Assembly (NCBI GenBank): GCA_047967505.1
Contig: CM106541.1
Strand: one strand, 5' to 3'
Source: Dipteris shenzhenensis
Lineage: Eukaryota > Polypodiophyta > Polypodiopsida > Gleicheniales
DNA: 64,000 nt
Each line of letters begins with the position of its first letter. The first letter of the stretch is position 1. This document shows positions 58,150-64,000 of this stretch, piece after piece. The notes under the pieces are model-generated. The model ran no database searches. It saw only the letters and a program-made list of their open reading frames with translations, and had not been told where the DNA came from. The position numbers were made by a program, and so were the translations under genes.

Positions 58150-58545
58150 CGACGTGATACCTTCCGTGCACCCAGCCTCCCCGTACCACCCTGCTCCTTC
58201 CCGTACAATTTCGTACTTTTTCGTGAGCCCTTCTTTGTCCGTACAAAATCCCTGTATATCTCTCCTGTTGTTCCGTACAGCTTTTCCCGTACAGCAACCC
58301 TTCGTCCGTACAGTACTTTTCGTACATTTCTTCCTGCTGTTTCGTACAGCCTATCCCTTCCATATAGCTTCTCCGTACAGCCTCTGTCGTACTGTTTCTG
58401 TACCACGTCTTTCCGTACAGGTCTTTCCGTACAGTACTTTCCGTACGTTCCGTACAGCTTATCCCTTCCGTACAGCTTCTCCGTACAGCCTCTGCCGTAC
58501 TGCTCTGCATCTTCTCCCTATGTCTTTCCGTACGTTTTCTCTGTT
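58150..58545 (+). repeat. CCGTACAG-rich 5' region of LINE C with about 108-bp duplication
   Basis: About twenty CGTAC motifs lie in under 400 bp, mostly TCCGTACAG. The block TTC(C)GTACAGC(C/T)TATCCC...CTCCGTACAGCCTCTG(T/C)CGTACTG occurs near 58339 and again near 58447, a tandem duplication of roughly 108 bp. Confidence 0.85.
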
Positions 58546-58593
58546 TGCTTTGTCTTTCACTCTATTTCTTCCTTGTCTTGCCATATCTCAATT

Positions 58594-59805
58594 ATGGCTT
58601 CAGGTTCCGATGTCTGTACATATGCTAGAAAAGAAAGATCTACAGATGCCAAGCGTCATCCTTCTCAGCCTGCATCACAAGATGACGAGCTTACTATGGA
58701 GGCTCAATATGTGTTTGATACACTTAAGGATGACTTTCAGCAGTCACGATAGGAATGGGGCAAACCAGTTCCGGAGATCACATACAAATTGAAATTGCCC
58801 TCCCTTGTGAATCCTCTCAGAAAGCCATCTCAAACCGCGGTAATTATTTTCTTTCCAGGAAGAATCCCAGCCGCCAGTGATGTTGCGCAATGGATCAAGT
58901 CTATCCTTGGAGGCTGTTTTGTAGAGGGTGTCTATTTTGCCTCCAGAGGATTTTATGAGGTGCATTTATCAGATGCTTTGTGCAAGCAAAGGCTCCTTGA
59001 GCTTTCTCCCCTTTTCTACGAGAAGCAGATGGTACATGCCATGCCTTGGTCCCCAAACAAGGACTACCAAAGTCTTATACGCCATCATTGTCCTGTATGG
59101 GTTGAGGTTGTTAACTTCCCGGATTATATGCATGAAGAATTGCCTGGCCTGGCTGCTTCATTGGGACAGGTCATTTGTCCTCCACGCCCCATGGGAAATC
59201 GTAACAAATTTTGCATCCTCTGGGACACTGACACACCTACCCCTCCTTCTATTGCAGTGGAAGTTGAAGGTGTGCAATTGGGGAAAAAGTTTTTTGACTT
59301 AAAATGGGATGTATTTGCAGGCGCTTGCTTTGCCTGCCACAAGTTTGGGCATCTAGCCTCTGAGTGCCCAATGGTACTGCATCAACCCCCTCCTAATGCC
59401 TTGCCGCCTCAGACAAGGGAAAAGAATGAAAATTTGCAAGCCAAGGCAGCAAATCGAAATGGAGCAAAGAATGCTAAACCAGTTAATCAGGTGCAATCAC
59501 TTGTTGGAAAAAGGAAAGAAAAAGAAAAAGAGAAGATGAAGGAATCTGTGGGGACAGATTGGGATGGTTTTCAACAGCCTAAGAAGGTGGTTGTATTGAA
59601 GCAACGCCCCTTTCAATCTCGGCAATGGGATGCTTCCTCTCCCTTACCAGGACAAGCTTCCACTTCAGCTCCTGTCCTTCAAAATTGGGTGGGGGTTTTG
59701 AAAAAGGGTATTCCCATATGTGATTCTGAAGAAGGGGAGAATGCCATATCTTTTATGGATCATGAAAGCCTGCAACCCATGCAAGCAGAGGATTTGCCTC
59801 TCTGA
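58594..59805 (+). pseudogene. LINE C ORF1: DUF4283 gag-like protein with CCHC knuckle (one internal stop)
   Basis: Starts M-A-S-G-S-D-V-C-T-Y. One TAG at 58750-58752 is the only break. After it comes DUF4283: R-G-F-Y-E-V-H (about 58950), M-P-W-S-P-N-K-D-Y (about 59041) and V-W-V-E-V-V-N-F-P (about 59096). Then CFACHKFGHLASEC (about 59329), a complete CX2CX4HX4C knuckle, and a basic Lys/Glu-rich tail. In the family this binds element RNA in the particle. Confidence 0.88.
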
Positions 59806-59847
59806 TATCTTGTTTCATACTTATACTTTCCTGTATATATCTCTTTC

Positions 59848-62800
59848 ATGCATCAAACACTTAAGTGCTTTACATACAATGTACAGAGCCTCTGCAATGT
59901 CTCAAAGTGGAGGCTTTTTTGGAATTATGTACATAAAATGCAGCCAGATATTGTTTGTTTCCAAGAGCATAATCAACACTCTAAGGCTGGTCATCATGAT
60001 CACTTTGGCGGCTATGATATATATTATGCTGGTACCACTACCTACTCAGGTGTATGCATAATGGTCAGACATGAGCTGGAGCCCCAGTTAGCATTCAATG
60101 ACAGCAATGGCCGATGGATAGTCATACAATGTAATGTCAATGATGACATTTTTGAGCTTGCATCAGTTTATGCCTCCCAGACCTCTGCCATGAGGGCTTT
60201 TCTATGGGATTCTTTAAGCAAATATCCATGAAGATCCAATGCATTTATCTGTGGAGATTTTAACAATTCTCCTCTGATGAGAGATAACACCACTTCAAGA
60301 TCTCATATGCTTTCATCGGAAAGACAGAAATGGGATAGCATGCTTCTTTCTGTGCAGGCTGAAGATTTATGGCTGCTTCTACAAGGGTCAGTGCCCGGAT
60401 ATACTTTTTATCATAATGCATTTACCACATACTGGGCTAGGCTTGACAGATGGTATTTGTTCTATCCTCAACAATATGCAGATTTTAGCCTTCATCTCCA
60501 CATAGATTTCTCTTTGGGCTTGTCAGATCATGCCCCATTATGGTTAAATCTGCAATTTGGTATGCCACTGGATGATTTGCCGACTCTCTCCAGCAGATTA
60601 TTGCATGTTAATCAGGCTTACCTTCGACATCAACATTTCCAGCAAATGATCAGATTTGCAATTCATCCCTTGCTTTTGCATGCTCAGGAGGACATGAATT
60701 ATGCTTGGGACAGCTTTGTCTCTCGTATACAGAATGTCATTAGGGAGTATGGAAAATGGTACATGGCTACGTGGAGGAAAGAGGTCAAATGGGCAAAAAG
60801 GACAGCACAACAGTTGACTGAATTTTCACATTTAAGGCCTCTCTCTGAATCAGAAAATGATTCCCTCTCACAAGCCCGGATCAAACTGACTGATAATGAT
60901 CAGCGGAAATTGCACAAATGGCAGATTAGAGCAAGAATGAAGCCCCTTATGGATAAGGGCTGCTCATCCAAAGCCTTCTTCCAGGGCCTGCATGCCACTC
61001 GAAAAAAAAACTCATGTCTAAGGGTAAGGAAGCTAGATGGCTCTTGGACGCACTCCTTCTCTGATCTCCAAGATGAATGCCAAAATTACTTCCAGACACT
61101 GTTCTCTACCCCTGGCTCCCCATCAAATCAAATGACTGATGCGAGGACTGAATTTCTTCAATATGTTTCTGGGATAGTGGAAATGGATGATGCTCTTTTA
61201 TTTGAGAGACCTTTTACTGACACGGAACTTGATAATGCATTGTCCCACCTCGGCAAATACAAGTCCCCTGGTTGGGATGATCTTACGATGGAATTTTATA
61301 TTTCTTTTTGGGATGATTTGAAAGATGTTCTCTTACAAATGATCAATGTTGCCTGGCAAGAAAATCAATTGCCACACCTTTGGAAGCATGGTATAATCAA
61401 ACTTGTACCAAAAAAAAATCTATGTGATCATATGTCAGATTGGAGGCCTATTACTTTGATGCCTGTAGTTTACAAACTCATTGCCAAAATGATTGTGTAT
61501 AGGCTTCATGGGATACTGAATGCTCGCCTTCATCCTCATCAGTATGGGTTCGTGCCGCAAAGACAAATCTATGACAATATCTCCAATGCATTGATTGCAA
61601 TTGAATATGCTAAGTACACGAATCAAGATGTGCTCATATTGCAGGTAGATATCACTAAGGCATTTGACACTGTACAATGGGATTTTCTCTCTCAAACCAT
61701 GACAAAGTTGGGCTTTGGTCCCAAGATAGCAAATGCAATTTATTGGCTTTATTCTGGATCTACTTCCCAGTGCATTCTCGGAAGTCATCTATCTCAGTCA
61801 TGGATATTGGGTAGATCAGTCAGACAGGGCTGCCCCCTTAGTGCTCTTTTCTATGCCATTGCGACTCATCCCCTACTGATGTATCTTGATCATCTTACAA
61901 GCACAGGACAGATGACTGGTCTTAAAATCCCTGGGGCTGCATCTTTTTTGCACAGGCATATGCTGATGATTCCTTCTTTATGCCACAAAACTCTCCTCGA
62001 GAAGTCCGCATGCTTATGACCACATTATCATTGTATGGATTAGCAGCGGGATTGCATGTCAACTTTGACAAATCCAAATTGCTTCCCCTGAAACAATATG
62101 ACTGGCATTCTATTCTCTGGCCTGGTCAGATAGTGCATTCCAAAGATGTAGTTAGGCATTTGGGATATCCTATAGGATGGCATATCACCAGGAAGCAACA
62201 GCTAAAATGGATCTTCCAAAGACTTCAACATAAATTGGAATATTGGAAAATTTCTACTTGGCCACTTCATGTCAGGCTCAGAATAGTACAGTTTATTGTA
62301 ATGTCTTATATTCAGTTCTTTTTGCCTTTGCTCCATTGGTCCTCCAGAGATATCTCAGCATTTATGTCTCAAGCTATGGAGCTGTTATGGAAGACAAAAA
62401 CTGTTGTGAAAGCATTGAGACTGCTGAAGATGGAAATGGTATGCTCCCCTAGGATGCATGGAGGACTCAATGTTCTAAATATCAGATATCATGTACTTGC
62501 AAGGAAGGCGACTATGCTCCATACCTTTTTCCGTCAAAAACAGCCATGGACTTGTATGATAGCATCCATGTGTGTCAACATGAGGACAACTGCTTATGGC
62601 CGTTGGACTACTGATCATTGGGAGGTTGTCATTGGGAGATTTGTAGGGAAGATTCCTGGATGCCCTTTCTCTACTGCTCTGATATTGGACTAGAAACAAG
62701 TGCTTTCTAAAGTCAAATGGGCTCTTGATAATCATTCGGGGACAAACTCAATGAGGAAAGAAAGTATTCATTGGGGAGTGCCATCTTTGACATTTCACTT

Positions 62801-63667
62801 GCTTTACAGGAACCAGTTCGGGCATATAATCTCATGAAATTGGGAATTAGATACATCAATGATGTAGTAGATGATCACGGCCATGTCTTATCTTTTTCTC
62901 AGGCCACTGCCTCTTATGCTTTGGGAATGCATCACAGATTGATATGGAAGAAAATTGCTGATCTCTTGCATCCTTTTCTACCTATTCCCCCTGTGGCTGA
63001 CACAGACAGGCTTATGGATTGGCAATTGTACCCCTCTGCTACCTGCTCTCGTCCTATTCCTCTGCCTGTTTTGACCTCCATCAAAGTCTACAAGCTTCTT
63101 CAACCTAACCCTTGGATTCATCAATATGCTAATACTCTATGGCATATCAGGCAGCCCCTTTCATGGTGGCAGAAGAATCTCCGACTATTATGGAGGTGTA
63201 AAATGCCTTTGAAACAAAGACTTTTTCTTTGGAGATGCATGACCAGCACATTGTCAGTGGGAATCACACTTGCCAAACGTCACATTGCACCACCCACCTG
63301 TTTACGGTGTCACGCTCCTTCAGAGACTGTCCCTCATTTGTTTTGGCATTGCCCGTCTACTCGGAACCTCCTTGGGAAAATTTCAGATCGTCTTCGCCTC
63401 CATTTCCCAAGTCACATATTTGGGAAACATTTTTGGCTATTTGGCAGATTTAGGAGGCCTTTATCTCAATACTCACTCTTTCTCTCATGGGTGAGATATT
63501 GGGCTCTTTGGACAATCTGGGAAGAGCACAATTTGGCATACTTGGGCCGCCAGTTTCAAAAGTCATATGAATCTTTTAGAGCCTCATTGCGGCAATCTTT
63601 ATATGATGCCTGCCATGAGGGTGATATACATGCATCTTGCATTGAGCTTTTCTTTTTATGCTTCTGA
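59848..63667 (+). pseudogene. LINE C ORF2: endonuclease, reverse transcriptase, zf-RVT (three breaks)
   Basis: The endonuclease (59848-60560) has T-Y-N-V-Q-S-L, Q-E-H-N, G-D-F-N-N and S-D-H-A-P, the APE-like catalytic blocks; a TGA at 60229-60231 interrupts it. The reverse transcriptase has L-G-K-Y-K-S-P-G-W-D, D-I-T-K-A-F-D, G-F-V-P-Q-R, R-Q-G-C-P-L-S and Y-A-D-D (about 61960). A frameshift in a T6 run at 61943-61948 falls just before the YADD block. A TAG near 62691 precedes the last part (62771-63667), with zf-RVT W-R-C-K-M-P-L-K-Q-R and C-L-R-C-H-A-P...H-L-F-W-H-C. In the family ORF2 nicks the target and copies the RNA there. Confidence 0.9.
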
Positions 63668-63756
63668 TCTGTGGGATACTCTCCATTCTTGGAGACTTTC
63701 CCTCTTGTAAAGTTATGACAATATAAATACAATGCACTGGATTTTACCAAAAAAAA

Positions 63757-64000
63757 GTGTGTGTGTGTGTGAGCCGGTGTGTGTGTGAGGGAGAGAGAGT
63801 GTTGGTGTGTGAGCGTCGAGGAGAGCTCAAGAGAGCTGAGGAGCCTGCCAGGATCCGGTGCCTTCCAACCACCGTCGTGCCTTCTGCGGCGTCCCGTACC
63901 ACCTGTACGGCTGTTTTCGTACAGGCTCCACTCTACCCGCAGCGCTTCGTACAGGCCCGTACCTTTTCCACGTTTCCCTAGGTGTTTGCGCTCTGCTTGC
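63757..64000 (+). mobile_element. 5' end of a further LINE (LINE D), runs off right edge
   Basis: It follows directly on the poly(A) of LINE C: (GT)n at 63757-63771, GAGAGAGAG near 63790, then CCCGTACC, CTGTACGGC, TTCGTACAGG and CCCGTACC motifs (63892-63965). This is the same leader architecture as LINE copies B and C, in the same orientation. Confidence 0.65.

Larger units (their letters stand above)
58038..63756 (+). mobile_element. LINE C: nearly full-length L1-type non-LTR element bounded by (TG)n
   Basis: It begins in (TG)n tracts (58038-58079, 58096-58118), followed by a CCGTACAG-rich 5' region (58150-58540) and ORF1 (58594-59805). ORF2 has an apurinic-type endonuclease, reverse transcriptase and zf-RVT (59848-63667). 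A 3' UTR ends in ACCAAAAAAAA at 63756, with (GT)n immediately after (63757-63771). Only a few lesions separate it from an intact element. Confidence 0.88.

Overview
This window is eukaryotic DNA from a land plant with a large, transposon-rich genome. The evidence is spliced plant gene exons with GT-AG introns, Ty1/copia and chromodomain Ty3/gypsy retrotransposons primed by initiator-tRNA-Met-type sites, plant-type LINEs with DUF4283 and zf-RVT domains, and hAT transposase remnants. A non-seed plant (fern or lycophyte) or a gymnosperm would fit the giant introns, but the sequence alone does not fix the lineage. I saw no bacterial features, rRNA or tRNA genes.

The one recognisable host gene lies on the minus strand and is spread over most of the window. 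It encodes the C-terminal half of a vacuolar-type Na+/H+ (K+/H+) antiporter of the plant NHX family. I can place seven exons: 56562-56628, 56366-56466, 37209-37310, 36643-36781, 36413-36475, 36231-36302 and 10074-10412, the last containing the stop codon. All visible splice sites are canonical and reading phase is conserved at every junction. Two introns are enormous (about 19.1 kb and 25.8 kb) and hold almost everything else listed here. The N-terminal exons should lie beyond the right edge.

Layout. 1-10073 (downstream of NHX): an hAT transposase remnant with BED finger, two tandem-repeat arrays, a roughly 1-kb foldback element, a degenerate DUF4283 gag-like gene and the 3' end of a LINE. 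10413-36230 (giant intron 1): a nest of copia elements in which an old copia LTR (from 11731) is interrupted by copia-2 (12232-23739, TSD AAGGG), itself interrupted by a young intact copia-1 (12888-18949, TSD CGGAG, 1,373-codon open frame). After it come a chromodomain gypsy element (24161-32160, TSD TTTGG) that has lost its primer-binding site, and two LINE-derived ORF1-only elements abutting TG/CA microsatellites. 36231-37310: a cluster of four NHX exons. 37311-56365 (giant intron 2): a minus-strand copia fragment, an hAT remnant, a TRIM-like mini-element, an orphan LINE C-terminus, minus-strand copia-3 (42875-49451, TSD CAAAG), a copia 3' end and LTR, and a gypsy integrase fragment split by a LINE insertion with a 16-bp TSD. 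56366-56628: two NHX exons. 58038-63756: a nearly full-length LINE between TG microsatellites, followed at once by the start of another.

Two patterns cut across elements. First, LINE 3' poly(A) ends repeatedly abut (TG)n tracts, which then lead into the next CGTAC-rich LINE leader, suggesting microsatellite-directed, head-to-tail insertion. Second, clusters of CCGTACRG/CGTACG motifs occur in the leaders or LTRs of unrelated families (copia-1, copia-3, the gypsy LTR, the LINE 5' ends). These resemble the GTAC core bound by plant SBP/SPL transcription factors.
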